From NCBI GenBank assembly GCA_965219165.1, contig CBDCMW010000002.1:992001-1056000 (forward strand): a stretch of 64,000 nucleotides of DNA, written 5' to 3'. The first letter of the stretch is position 1. Every line of letters starts with the position of its first letter. The notes beneath the pieces are model-generated. The model did not search any database and had not been told where the DNA came from. It saw nothing but the letters and a program-made list of their open reading frames with translations. The DNA comes from Aldehydirespirator sp965219165 (GTDB lineage Bacteria > Actinomycetota > Acidimicrobiia > Acidimicrobiales > Aldehydirespiratoraceae). Shown piece by piece: positions 36,091 through 43,716 of this stretch. Made by a program: the position numbers and the translations under genes.

Positions 36091-36972
36091 GTGTCGGTCG
36101 ACTTGCAGATTCCCGGAGTGGAGATCGGCCATTGGACCGACCCGGTAGCCCGCACCGGCTGCACGGTGATCGTGCTCCCGCCCGGCACGACCGCCTCCGG
36201 CGAGGTGCGGGGCGGCGCCCCGGCCACCCGCGACTTCGCTCTGCTGGCGCCGGAGCGGCTCGTCGACTGCGTCGACGCGATCGTGCTGGCCGGCGGCTCG
36301 GCCTTCGGGCTGGCCGCGGCCGACGGGGTCATGGAGGTTCTCGAGGCTGAGGGCCGCGGCTTCGACACCGCCCATGGTCCGGTGCCGATAGTGGTGGCCA
36401 TGGCCCTGTACGACCTCGGGGTGGGGGACTCGGCCGTCCGTCCCGATGCCGCCGCGGGCCGACACGCGGCCACGAACCGGACCACCGTTTCGGAGATCGG
36501 CCCGGTAGGGGCCGGCACCGGGGCCACAGTGTCCAAGTGGCTCGGTGCTGAGAGAGCGGAGCCCGGCGGCCTTGGAGTGGCCTCAGCCGGCAGGGGCGAC
36601 CTGTGCGTCACCGCGGTTGTGGCCCTGAACGCCGCGGGCAGTCCCGGCCCCGACGGGGGCCGCATGCTCGAACAGATTGCCGACGGGACCTTCGAACAGT
36701 GGGAGGCCAGGGCCCACGCCTTCTCCAACACCACTCTGTGTGCGGTGGTCACCAACGCCGCGTTGTCCAAGCTCGACTGCTTCTGGGTGGCCCAGGGCGG
36801 CCACGACGGCCTGGCCCGCGAGCTCGTGCCGGCCCACAGCCGCAGCGACGGCGATGCGGTGGTGGCCGCGGCCACCGGCGCAGTGCCCGCCGACGCTGAC
36901 GACGTGCGGCTGCTGGCCGTGGCCGCAGTGGCCAAGGCGGTGCGCGGTGCCGTCGGTGCGGCTGACGGCTGA
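36091..36972 (+). CDS. P1 family (S58/DmpA-like) peptidase
   Basis: N-terminal-nucleophile aminopeptidase-like protein, 293 residues. It has the family opening IPGVEIGHWTDPVARTGCTV, LAGGSAFGLAAADGVMEVLE, and VGAGTGATVSKW. The self-cleavage site FSNTTLCAVVTNA makes Thr214 the probable nucleophile after cleavage. Members cleave N-terminal residues or cyclic and amide substrates; the substrate here is unknown. It lies 8 bp after alr; a TAGGTT box 5 bases before the GTG could give a leaderless start, though readthrough from alr is also likely. Confidence 0.9.
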   Translation: MSVDLQIPGVEIGHWTDPVARTGCTVIVLPPGTTASGEVRGGAPATRDFALLAPERLVDCVDAIVLAGGSAFGLAAADGVMEVLEAEGRGFDTAHGPVPIVVAMALYDLGVGDSAVRPDAAAGRHAATNRTTVSEIGPVGAGTGATVSKWLGAERAEPGGLGVASAGRGDLCVTAVVALNAAGSPGPDGGRMLEQIADGTFEQWEARAHAFSNTTLCAVVTNAALSKLDCFWVAQGGHDGLARELVPAHSRSDGDAVVAAATGAVPADADDVRLLAVAAVAKAVRGAVGAADG

Positions 36973-37036
36973 CCGTGCCTGGTCTGGTTCGCTGCGGTGC
37001 GGGCATTCGGCCGTCCGCCGTCGGTACGATCGAGGG

Positions 37037-37087
37037 GTGAGAACAGCCGTAGGCGGATCCGCTCCAGGCCCGGATGATCGCGTGTAG
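37037..37087 (+). CDS. Possible 16-codon leader ORF overlapping tsaE
   Basis: A GTG at 37037 lies 6 bases after TACGAT (37025-37030), the spacing of a leaderless transcript. The frame encodes MRTAVGGSAPGPDDRV and ends at 37087, overlapping the tsaE ATG (37074) by 14 bp. tsaE itself has no Shine-Dalgarno, so translation of this leader may be what brings ribosomes to it. The evidence is positional only. Confidence 0.4.
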   Translation: MRTAVGGSAPGPDDRV

Positions 37088-37556
37088 CACCGCCGGAGTC
37101 GACGAGACGAGGGCGCTCGGCGCGGCCGTCGCCGCAATCGTGGGCACCGGCGACGTGGTCGTGCTGGTTGGAGACCTGGGAGCGGGCAAGACGGCGTTCG
37201 TCCAGGGCTTCGCGGCCACCCTGGGCGTGACCGCTACCGTCACCAGTCCCACTTTCACTCTGGCCAACCGCTACGCGGGGCGCCTGGTCGTCAATCACCT
37301 CGACGTCTATCGCTTCGACTGTCCCGGCGAAGTGAGCGACCTGGCCCTGCCCGAGCTCCTCGACGAGGGGGTGACCCTCGTGGAGTGGGGCGACACGATC
37401 TCATCGGCTCTTCCGGCCGAGCACTTGTCGGTGACGATCCGCTTCGGCGCGGGCGACGACGACCGCAGCCTCGAGCTGCGGATCCACGGCGAGGCCTGGC
37501 AGCGCCGCGCCGACCGGTTGAGAACTGCGCTCGAGCCTTGGACCTCGCCGTGCTGA
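37074..37556 (+). CDS. tsaE: tRNA t6A biosynthesis ATPase TsaE
   Basis: ATPase that works with TsaB and TsaD to make threonylcarbamoyl-adenosine at tRNA position 37. It is 160 residues with Walker A VLVGDLGAGKTAFVQGFA, VTSPTFTLANRY, HLDVYRF and VEWGD. It is the first gene of an overlapping tsaE-tsaB-tsaD set. Confidence 0.95.
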   Translation: MIACSTAGVDETRALGAAVAAIVGTGDVVVLVGDLGAGKTAFVQGFAATLGVTATVTSPTFTLANRYAGRLVVNHLDVYRFDCPGEVSDLALPELLDEGVTLVEWGDTISSALPAEHLSVTIRFGAGDDDRSLELRIHGEAWQRRADRLRTALEPWTSPC

Positions 37557-38245
37557 TCCTGGGGATCGAGTCGGCTACCGGACGCGTCGGCTGCGCGATC
37601 GGAGGCCACGAAGGCGTGAGGGCCTCGGTTCAGGCCACCCGCGAGCGCCGCCACGCCGAACTGCTCGCGCCCCAGATTCAGGCGGCGTGCGTCCACGCCG
37701 GCGTCGCCTTGCGGGATTTGGGCGCCGTCGCGGTCGATGTCGGCCCGGGGCTCTACACCGGTCTGCGGGTGGGGGTGACCACCGCGATCACCATGGCGCA
37801 CGCCCTGCGGGTGCCCATGGTCGCGGTCAGCAGCCTCGACCTGGTCGCCTATCCGCTGCGCCACACCGGCCGCACCATCGAAGTGTTGATCGACGCCCGC
37901 CGCGGTGAGGTGTTCCACGCCCGGTACGGCTGCCTGCCCGGAGGGGTGCAGCGCCTGAGCGAGCCCGAGGTCGCCCCGCCCGACCGTGTTGTGTCACACC
38001 TGCTGGTCCACACGGGGGAGACCCTCGTTGTGGGGGACGGAGCGGCGCGTTACGCCTCGATGTTCGAGGGGCTGCGCGGCGTGGAGTTGGCCGACCCGGG
38101 TTTCTCCCATCCCTCGGCTGAGTCCCTGGTGCTGCTGGCTCACGCCCTAGCAGTGCGCGAGGAGTTCGTGCGACCCGACGAGATCAAGCCCCTCTACCTG
38201 CGCCGCCCTGATGCGCAGGCCAAGTGGACTGCGAGCGGACCGTGA
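37550..38245 (+). CDS. tsaB: tRNA t6A biosynthesis protein TsaB
   Basis: Non-catalytic partner of TsaD with an actin-like fold. It is 231 residues: MLILGIESATGRVGCAIGGH, RERRHAELLAPQIQ, GPGLYTGLRVGVTTAITMAH, and IKPLYLRRPDAQAKW near the end. The GTG at 37550 overlaps the tsaE stop; a TTG at 37538 is an alternative. A rimI acetyltransferase, often fused or adjacent, is absent. Confidence 0.94.
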   Translation: MLILGIESATGRVGCAIGGHEGVRASVQATRERRHAELLAPQIQAACVHAGVALRDLGAVAVDVGPGLYTGLRVGVTTAITMAHALRVPMVAVSSLDLVAYPLRHTGRTIEVLIDARRGEVFHARYGCLPGGVQRLSEPEVAPPDRVVSHLLVHTGETLVVGDGAARYASMFEGLRGVELADPGFSHPSAESLVLLAHALAVREEFVRPDEIKPLYLRRPDAQAKWTASGP

Positions 38246-39291
38246 CCGCAGGCGACGTGATCCGGGGCACAGCCGGGCCGGCTCTTGCGCCCGGTGAGGC
38301 GATCCTGGGGATCGAGACGTCCTGCGACGAGACGGCCGCGGCGGTCGTAGCCGGAGGGCAGCAGGTGCTGTCGTCGGTGGTGTCCAGCCAGGTGGACCTG
38401 CACGCTCGCTACGGCGGCGTCGTCCCCGAGGTCGCGGGGCGGGCCCACGTCGAGCGGCTCGTCCCGGTGATGTCGCAGGCGCTGGTGGAGTCGGCGCTGG
38501 AGGACTCCGACATCGCGGCAGTGGCGGCCACGGCCGGACCGGGCCTGGTGGGGGCGCTGCTGGTCGGCGTGTCGGCGGCCAAAGCGCTTGCGCTGGTGTG
38601 GGACGTGCCGTTCGTAGCTGTCAACCACCTCGAGGCGCATCTCCACGCGGCCTTCCTCGACGAGCCGAGCCTCGAGCTGCCGGTGGTGGTGGTGCTGGTG
38701 TCCGGCGGCCACACCCTGCTCGTGCTGATGGAGGACCGCCTGCGCTACCGCGTCCTGGGGACAACTCTCGACGACGCCGCGGGCGAGGCTTTCGACAAGG
38801 TGGCGCGCTACACGGGCCTCGGGTATCCGGGCGGGCCGGCGATCGATCGGCTGAGCGGGCAGGGTGATCCCGACGCGATCGCCTTCCCTCGAGCCATGCT
38901 GCACGACGGCTGGAACTTCTCCTTCAGCGGTCTCAAGACCGCCGTGATCAACCACCTGCGGCGCCATCCGGACGCTCAAGCCGCCGATGTCGCCGCGTCC
39001 TTCCAGGAGGCGGTGGCGGACGTGCTCGTGGCCAAGGCCCGGCGGGCCGCGGCCACCCACGACGCCCGGGGCCTCTGCCTGGCCGGCGGTGTCGCGGCCA
39101 ACAGCCGGCTGCGCGAGATGACGCTAGACGCCTGCACGGCCGACGGGCTGGCCGCATACCTGCCGAGCCGGGCCATGTGCACCGACAACGCGGCCATGGT
39201 GGCCGCGGTGGCTTGGTGGCGCCTGCAGGCCGACGGGCCGTCTCCGCTCACCGTGGGCGCGGATCCGTCACTGGGCTTGCCGCAGGGCTGA
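38242..39291 (+). CDS. tsaD: tRNA N6-adenosine threonylcarbamoyltransferase TsaD
   Basis: Catalytic subunit that transfers threonylcarbamoyl to A37 of tRNAs reading ANN codons. It is 349 residues from the GTG that overlaps the tsaB stop (GTGA). A GTG 18 bp earlier is possible. It has ILGIETSCDETAAAVV, the metal ligands HLEAHLHA, SGGHTLLVLM, GEAFDKVARYTGLGYPGG and LCLAGGVAANSRLR. Confidence 0.96.
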   Translation: MTAGDVIRGTAGPALAPGEAILGIETSCDETAAAVVAGGQQVLSSVVSSQVDLHARYGGVVPEVAGRAHVERLVPVMSQALVESALEDSDIAAVAATAGPGLVGALLVGVSAAKALALVWDVPFVAVNHLEAHLHAAFLDEPSLELPVVVVLVSGGHTLLVLMEDRLRYRVLGTTLDDAAGEAFDKVARYTGLGYPGGPAIDRLSGQGDPDAIAFPRAMLHDGWNFSFSGLKTAVINHLRRHPDAQAADVAASFQEAVADVLVAKARRAAATHDARGLCLAGGVAANSRLREMTLDACTADGLAAYLPSRAMCTDNAAMVAAVAWWRLQADGPSPLTVGADPSLGLPQG

Positions 39292-39309
39292 AACGCCCCG
39301 GCTCGCGCG

Positions 39310-39364
39310 TTGTCGCCGCCCGTGATGAACCCTATCGTTGGCACTCGTCACGGGAGAGTGCCAA
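39310..39364 (+). promoter_or_regulatory. groS promoter and CIRCE operator
   Basis: A perfect inverted repeat TTGGCACTC-N9-GAGTGCCAA (39338-39364) is the CIRCE element bound by the repressor HrcA. It overlaps a promoter with TTGTCG (39310-39315), 17 bp spacer and TATCGT (39333-39338), so HrcA would block RNA polymerase. This predicts heat-shock derepression of groS-groL. Confidence 0.9.
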
Positions 39365-39449
39365 CGCCCGTGTCGTGGCCGACGGCAAGGACAGGCCGCC
39401 CCGGCCACAAGGAACAAGCCAATCCAATAACAGGAGTCCGGGAGGACAC

Positions 39450-39740
39450 ATGAACCTGCAGCCACTCGAGGATCGCATCGTTGTGCGGCCCGGCGACGCC
39501 GAGGAGACCACAGCCAGTGGTCTCGTCATTCCCGACACCGCCAAAGAGAAGCCCCAGCAGGGCGAGGTACTGGCGGTCGGCCCCGGTCGCCGGTCCGACG
39601 AGAGCGGTGAGCTCATCCCCATGGACGTCGCCGCGGGCGACACCGTCGTCTATTCCAAGTACGGCGGCACCGAGATCACTGTCGACGGCGAGGACCTGCT
39701 GATCCTCAACGGCCGCGACGTGCTGGCCAAGGTCGTCTGA
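39450..39740 (+). CDS. groS: Co-chaperonin GroES
   Basis: Lid of the GroEL folding chamber. It is 96 residues: NLQPLEDRIVVRPGDAEETT, GEVLAVGPGRR, the roof region, and LLILNGRDVLAKVV. The start ATG has GGGAGGACAC directly upstream. A longer in-frame upstream extension reads through the CIRCE site and is rejected. groL follows 8 bp later. Confidence 0.98.
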   Translation: MNLQPLEDRIVVRPGDAEETTASGLVIPDTAKEKPQQGEVLAVGPGRRSDESGELIPMDVAAGDTVVYSKYGGTEITVDGEDLLILNGRDVLAKVV

Positions 39741-39748
39741 GGTCGCCG

Positions 39749-41395
39749 ATGCCCAAGATCCTCAAGTTCGACGACGAGGCCCGACGCGGCCTCGAGGCGG
39801 GCGTCAACAAGCTCGCTGACGCCGTGAAGGTCACGTTGGGTCCCAAGGGCCGCAACGTGGTGCTCGACAAGAAGTTCGGGGCGCCGACCATCACCAACGA
39901 CGGCGTGTCAATCGCCCGCGAGGTGGAGCTCGACGACAAGTTCGAGAACATGGGCGCCCAGCTCGTGAAGGAAGTCGCCACCAAGACCAACGACATCGCC
40001 GGCGACGGCACCACCACCGCCACCGTGCTGGCCCAGGCCCTGGTGCACGAGGGGCTGCGCAACGTGGCCGCCGGCGCCAACCCCATGAGCCTCAAGCGCG
40101 GCATGGACGCCGCGGTGGCCGCGGCGGTCGACTCGCTGGCCGAGCAGGCCGTGCCGGTGTCCACCGACAAGGAGAAGGTGCAGTCCGTGGCCTCGATCTC
40201 CGCGGCCGACACCGCAGTGGGAGAGACGCTGGCGGAAGCCTTCGACAAGGTCGGCAAAGACGGTGTGATCACCGTCGAGGAGAGCAACACGTTCGGCATG
40301 GACCTCGACTTCGTCGAGGGCATGCAGTTCGACAAGGGCTACCTGTCGCCGTACTTCGTCACCGACCCGGAGCGCCAGGAGGCAGTGCTCGATGAGCCCT
40401 ATGTGCTGTTGAACCAGGGCAAGATCAGCAACGTCTCGGACATGCTGCCGGTGCTCGAGAAGGTGATGCAGACGGGCAAGCCGCTGCTGATCATCGCCGA
40501 GGACGTGGAGGGCGAGGCTCTGGCCACTCTGGTGGTCAACAAGATCCGCGGCACGTTCAGCTCCGCAGCGGTGAAGGCGCCGGGCTTCGGCGAGCGCCGC
40601 AAGGCGATGCTGCAGGACATGGCCATCCTCACCGGCGGCCAGGTCGTCGCCGAGGAGGTCGGGCTCAAGCTCGACGCGGTGGACCTGTCGCTGATGGGCT
40701 CGGCCCGCAAGGTGGTCATCACCAAGGACGACACCACCATCGTGGAAGGCGCCGGCGACACCGCCGACGTCGAGGGCCGGGTCAGCCAGATCAAGACCGA
40801 GATCGACAACACCGACTCGGACTGGGACCGCGAGAAGCTGCAGGAGCGCTTGGCCAAGCTGGCCGGCGGCGTGGCCGTGGTCCAGGTGGGCGCGGCCACT
40901 GAGGTGGAGCTCAAGGAGACCAAGCACCGCATCGAGGACGCCATCTCGGCCACCCGGGCCGCCATCGACGAGGGCATCGTCGCCGGAGGCGGAACGGCCC
41001 TGCTGCGTTGCCGGGCCGCGGTCGCAGAGGTCGCGGCCGGTCTTGAAGGCGATGAGGCCACCGGAGCTCGCATCATCAGCGAGGCGTTGTCGGCGCCAAC
41101 CCGGCTGATCGCCGAGAACGCCGGCCATGAGGGCGCCATCGTGGTGCGCGAGGTCGAATCCGCCTCTGGCTCGCACGGCTTCGACGCGGTCGCCGGCGAG
41201 ATCGTCGACCTCATCGGAGCCGGCGTGATCGACCCGGTCAAGGTGACCCGGGCCGCACTGCAGAACGCGGCGTCGATCGCCGGGCTGATGCTCACCACCG
41301 AGGTGCTCGTGGCGGACAAGCCCGAGGACAAGCCCCCCGCCATGCCCGGCGGCGGCGGCATGGACGGCATGGGAGGCATGGGCGGCATGATGTAG
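39749..41395 (+). CDS. groL: Chaperonin GroEL
   Basis: ATP-driven folding chamber, 548 residues. It has TLGPKGRNVVLDKKFGAPTI, NDIAGDGTTTATVLAQAL with the ATPase Asp, KAPGFGERRKAMLQDMAILT, and the Gly/Met tail GGGMDGMGGMGGMM typical of the main folding copy. It is controlled with groS by CIRCE and followed by a strong hairpin terminator. Confidence 0.98.
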   Translation: MPKILKFDDEARRGLEAGVNKLADAVKVTLGPKGRNVVLDKKFGAPTITNDGVSIAREVELDDKFENMGAQLVKEVATKTNDIAGDGTTTATVLAQALVHEGLRNVAAGANPMSLKRGMDAAVAAAVDSLAEQAVPVSTDKEKVQSVASISAADTAVGETLAEAFDKVGKDGVITVEESNTFGMDLDFVEGMQFDKGYLSPYFVTDPERQEAVLDEPYVLLNQGKISNVSDMLPVLEKVMQTGKPLLIIAEDVEGEALATLVVNKIRGTFSSAAVKAPGFGERRKAMLQDMAILTGGQVVAEEVGLKLDAVDLSLMGSARKVVITKDDTTIVEGAGDTADVEGRVSQIKTEIDNTDSDWDREKLQERLAKLAGGVAVVQVGAATEVELKETKHRIEDAISATRAAIDEGIVAGGGTALLRCRAAVAEVAAGLEGDEATGARIISEALSAPTRLIAENAGHEGAIVVREVESASGSHGFDAVAGEIVDLIGAGVIDPVKVTRAALQNAASIAGLMLTTEVLVADKPEDKPPAMPGGGGMDGMGGMGGMM

Positions 41396-41417
41396 CCGTT
41401 CGCCTCAGCGAACATCA

Positions 41418-41447
41418 CAGGAGCCCGGGCCCAGTCCCGGGCTCCTG
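41418..41447 (+). terminator. Hairpin terminator after groL
   Basis: A perfect 12 bp stem (CAGGAGCCCGGG pairing with CCCGGGCTCCTG) around a 6-base loop starts 22 bp after the groL stop. No long T run follows, as often in GC-rich actinobacteria. Confidence 0.8.
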
Positions 41448-41458
41448 CGCGTTCTGGC

Positions 41459-41749
41459 TGCTTCAAGGGCGGCACCTGCCTCAAGAAGTGCTATCTCGAG
41501 ACCCTCCGGTTCTCAGAGGACCTGGACTTCACTGTTCTGCCTGACGGGCCATCGGAATCCGGGTCTGTGGTGGGGCACTTGCAGGGCAGTCCACGACGCT
41601 GGTATTGCCCCGCAGCCAACTGGAGGGATAACCGCGGGCGAGGCTGCGGGTCATCGCGTCGGACGGGACGCGTTCTACTGCGGCCGAGTCGGGCCTGTTC
41701 ACCGTGGGGAGAGCGCGCCCCGTGGATAGTGCAAAGGGTTGACGTTTGA
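41459..41749 (+). pseudogene. Remnant of an AbiEii-type nucleotidyltransferase toxin
   Basis: Directly after the groL terminator the translation reads FKGGTCLKKCYLETLRFSED, then LDFTVLP. This matches the nucleotidyltransferase signature of AbiEii toxins (KGGTAL then RFSEDxDF). The N-terminus is absent. Further on, a shifted frame reads DAFYCGRVGPVHRGESAPR, which resembles the next conserved block (GRIYYRGP). So about 100 residues survive with at least one frameshift and no downstream domain. It is a degraded gene. The neighbouring HTH gene is not an obvious AbiEi antitoxin. Confidence 0.6.
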
Positions 41750-41894
41750 GCCGAAGAGTGCACCGCAGTACAATTTGGTGATTGGACGAATATCATTTGG
41801 GCTAAGGCATGGCTCCCGTGAGTGCGAGCCGGCACCGGCACAAGGGAGGCGTCATGGCGGTCATGGGTGTTAGTGCACGACAGGAGTCGCGCCG

Positions 41895-42404
41895 ATGGCG
41901 GCAACGATGTTGTCATTTCTCGAAGGGAGGCCCGTGGTCCCAGCACGCTTGAAGCATCATGTCCTCGTTCCTGACGGTGCCACTTCCGACGAGGCTGCGC
42001 AGGCCGTCCAAGTCCTCGAGCACTTCTTGGACCAGCACTCCGAGGTCCGTTCGACGACGCTGTCGCTGCTTGCGGGCGACCACAGCGCGGCCCTGGAGAT
42101 GCCTGCCGACCTCCTCCCGCTGATCACACACGTGCTGGCCCAGGCCGCCAGCGGCAACGCCGTCGCCGTCACGCCCGTCGCAGCCGAACTCACGACCCAG
42201 CAGGCTGCCGATCTGCTCAACGTGTCTCGTCCGTACGTGGTCAAACTGCTTGACGAACGTCGGATTCCGTTCCGCCGTGTGGGCAACCGTCGCCGGATTC
42301 TGGTTGCTGACGTTATGGCCTTCAAAGACGTCGACGAGTCAGAACGGCGTTCGATCGCGGCGGAGTTGACCGTAACGGCTGAACACCGTGGACAAGATGT
42401 CTGA
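41895..42404 (+). CDS. Excisionase-family HTH protein, antitoxin-like
   Basis: 169-residue protein with a C-terminal MerR/excisionase-type helix-turn-helix (about 95-145): ELTTQQAADLLNVSRPYVVK, then LLDERRIPFRRVGNRRRI. The N-terminal part is of the kind seen in antitoxins paired with PIN-domain toxins. No PIN gene follows. It may be an orphan antitoxin, or a regulator left from a mobile region. The ATG at 41895 has AGGAG eight bases upstream; a GTG at 41934 with GGGAGG is an alternative start. Confidence 0.75.
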   Translation: MAATMLSFLEGRPVVPARLKHHVLVPDGATSDEAAQAVQVLEHFLDQHSEVRSTTLSLLAGDHSAALEMPADLLPLITHVLAQAASGNAVAVTPVAAELTTQQAADLLNVSRPYVVKLLDERRIPFRRVGNRRRILVADVMAFKDVDESERRSIAAELTVTAEHRGQDV

Positions 42405-42422
42405 CGTCCCCGCGGAGCACAA

Positions 42423-42570
42423 CTAGCGGGCCGGGCCGAGCCCGCGGGTCGCGGCCGCCCAGCCCACCGCGGCTGCTGTGCCGGCCAGCAGGTAGGGGCC
42501 CAGCGGCCGGCTGGTCCGCATGCCGTGTCGAGCGAGAACGACCAGCGCCCAGGCGGGATGAGCAACTCTC
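42423..42570 (-). pseudogene. Possible C-terminal remnant of a prepilin peptidase
   Basis: A minus-strand frame ending at 42423 reads ALVVLARHGMRTSRPLGPYL, then LAGTAAAVGWAAATRGLGPAR. The GMRT-x-PLGPYLLAG stretch followed by a hydrophobic segment resembles the end of A24-family prepilin peptidases (GRKxxIPFGPFLALG). No upstream catalytic part exists, because the frame runs into unrelated sequence. The assignment rests on about 30 residues. Confidence 0.35.
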
Positions 42571-42600
42571 GACTCTGAACGGCGCCGGTAGCCTCACGGG

Positions 42601-42768
42601 ATGGATCGACCGGCGCCCGACCCGCGCAAGCTGCTTGATCACTGGGAGGAGTGGGAGCGGGGCGAGACGCCGCCGGGCCGGGTGATGAGCGACCTCAAGA
42701 CCGGCGGACTGCGTGAGCTGCTCCAGAGCCTGGCCGCGCCGGCGGGCAGCGGCGGGGAAGGATCCTGA
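42601..42768 (+). CDS. Small acidic protein of unknown function
   Basis: 55 residues: MDRPAPDPRKLLDHWEEWER, then GETPPGRVMSDLKTGGLREL and a Gly/Ala tail. Composition and codon use fit a real gene. A TAGCCT box (42589-42594) lies 6 bases before the ATG, a leaderless arrangement. It precedes the NUDIX gene by 17 bp and may be co-transcribed. The residues WEEWERGE and LKTGGLRELL look conserved in character, but I cannot name a family. Confidence 0.65.
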   Translation: MDRPAPDPRKLLDHWEEWERGETPPGRVMSDLKTGGLRELLQSLAAPAGSGGEGS

Positions 42769-42785
42769 CCGACTCACCTGCATCG

Positions 42786-43514
42786 ATGGCGGCCGTGTTC
42801 GATCCGCCGCCGATCCCTGCGGGCAGGGGCGGGTCCCAGCGCATCCCCCGACCGGCGAGCGTCCGGTTGGGCGGACCGGCACCATGGTCCAGACTTCCGG
42901 AGCATCGACGCCGCCCCAGCCTCGAACGGGTGCTGCATACGGTTGCCGCCACTTCGCCCCGGCTCCTCCCCCCGCCGGCGACGGTGCCACCGGGATCGGC
43001 CCCGTCCGCGGTGCTGGTGCTGCTCTATGAAGAACAGGGCGAGCCGTGGGTGGTGCTGACCCGGCGGGCCTCCCACTTGCGCCACCACGCCGGCGAGGTG
43101 TCGTTCCCCGGCGGCCGGCGCGAGCCGGGCGACGCCGACCTGTGGGCCACGGCCCGGCGCGAAGCCTGCGAGGAGGTGGGGCTCGATCCCGGCAGCGTGT
43201 CCCGTGTCGGCCGGCTCGACAGCTTCGTGACAGTCGGATCCCGCTCTCTGGTGTGTCCCTTCGTGGCCACCGTCGAAAGGCGCCCCGAGCTGGTTCCCGA
43301 CCCGGCCGAGGTCGAGCGGGTGCTTCACGTCCCACTGGCCGAGCTGACCGACCCCGAAGCCTGGCGGGAGGAGGTCTGGTCGCTGGAACCAGCATTCGGA
43401 GGCGAGCGCACCATGACCTTCTTCGAACTCCCCGGCGACACCGTGTGGGGGGCCACTGCCGCCGTGCTGCGCCGGCTACTGGCGGTCGCCACCGCTGGAG
43501 CCGACGCCGGGTAG
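42786..43514 (+). CDS. NUDIX hydrolase, CoA pyrophosphatase-like
   Basis: Predicted to hydrolyse CoA or a related nucleotide diphosphate derivative. It is 242 residues. The NUDIX box is complete: GEVSFPGGRREPGD, then ATARREACEEVGLDP. HHAGEVSFPGG upstream of the box is typical of the CoA-specific (NudL/Pcd1) branch, as is LVCPFVATV after it. The N-terminal 60 residues are Pro/Arg-rich and less conserved, so the true start might be further in. Confidence 0.85.
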   Translation: MAAVFDPPPIPAGRGGSQRIPRPASVRLGGPAPWSRLPEHRRRPSLERVLHTVAATSPRLLPPPATVPPGSAPSAVLVLLYEEQGEPWVVLTRRASHLRHHAGEVSFPGGRREPGDADLWATARREACEEVGLDPGSVSRVGRLDSFVTVGSRSLVCPFVATVERRPELVPDPAEVERVLHVPLAELTDPEAWREEVWSLEPAFGGERTMTFFELPGDTVWGATAAVLRRLLAVATAGADAG

Positions 43515-43580
43515 GATCGTCCGGTGCCCGGCTCCCGGCGCGTCCCCCCGCTGGCGCTTCATTGCGCGGCGACCTCCTGC

Positions 43581-43680
43581 TTCCCGCTCTTGTTCGCTGC
43601 GCTCACGGGCCGCTCGGGCCACGGCCTCGCTCCACGCCCTGCGAAACCCTCGCTGGCCGCGGCCTACCCGCTCGGCCTCT
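43581..43680 (+). repeat. Dispersed 147 bp element, copy D (left end missing)
   Basis: Core TTCCCGCTCTTGTTCGCTGC starts at 43581 and the right end CCTACCCGCTCGGCCTCT ends at 43680. It lies between the NUDIX gene and guaB3. A GTG at 43524, 6 bases after TAGGAT, opens a 52-codon frame that runs through the repeat; I do not regard it as a gene. Confidence 0.8.
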
Positions 43681-43716
43681 GAGCGGCCGTGAAGCCACAA
43701 CTCCGCAGGCGCTGCC

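Noticed and set aside
43524..43682. 52-codon frame starting 6 bases after TAGGAT and running through repeat copy D
   Set aside because: The start context looks leaderless, but nearly all of the peptide is the translated dispersed repeat, seen in other copies without that promoter.
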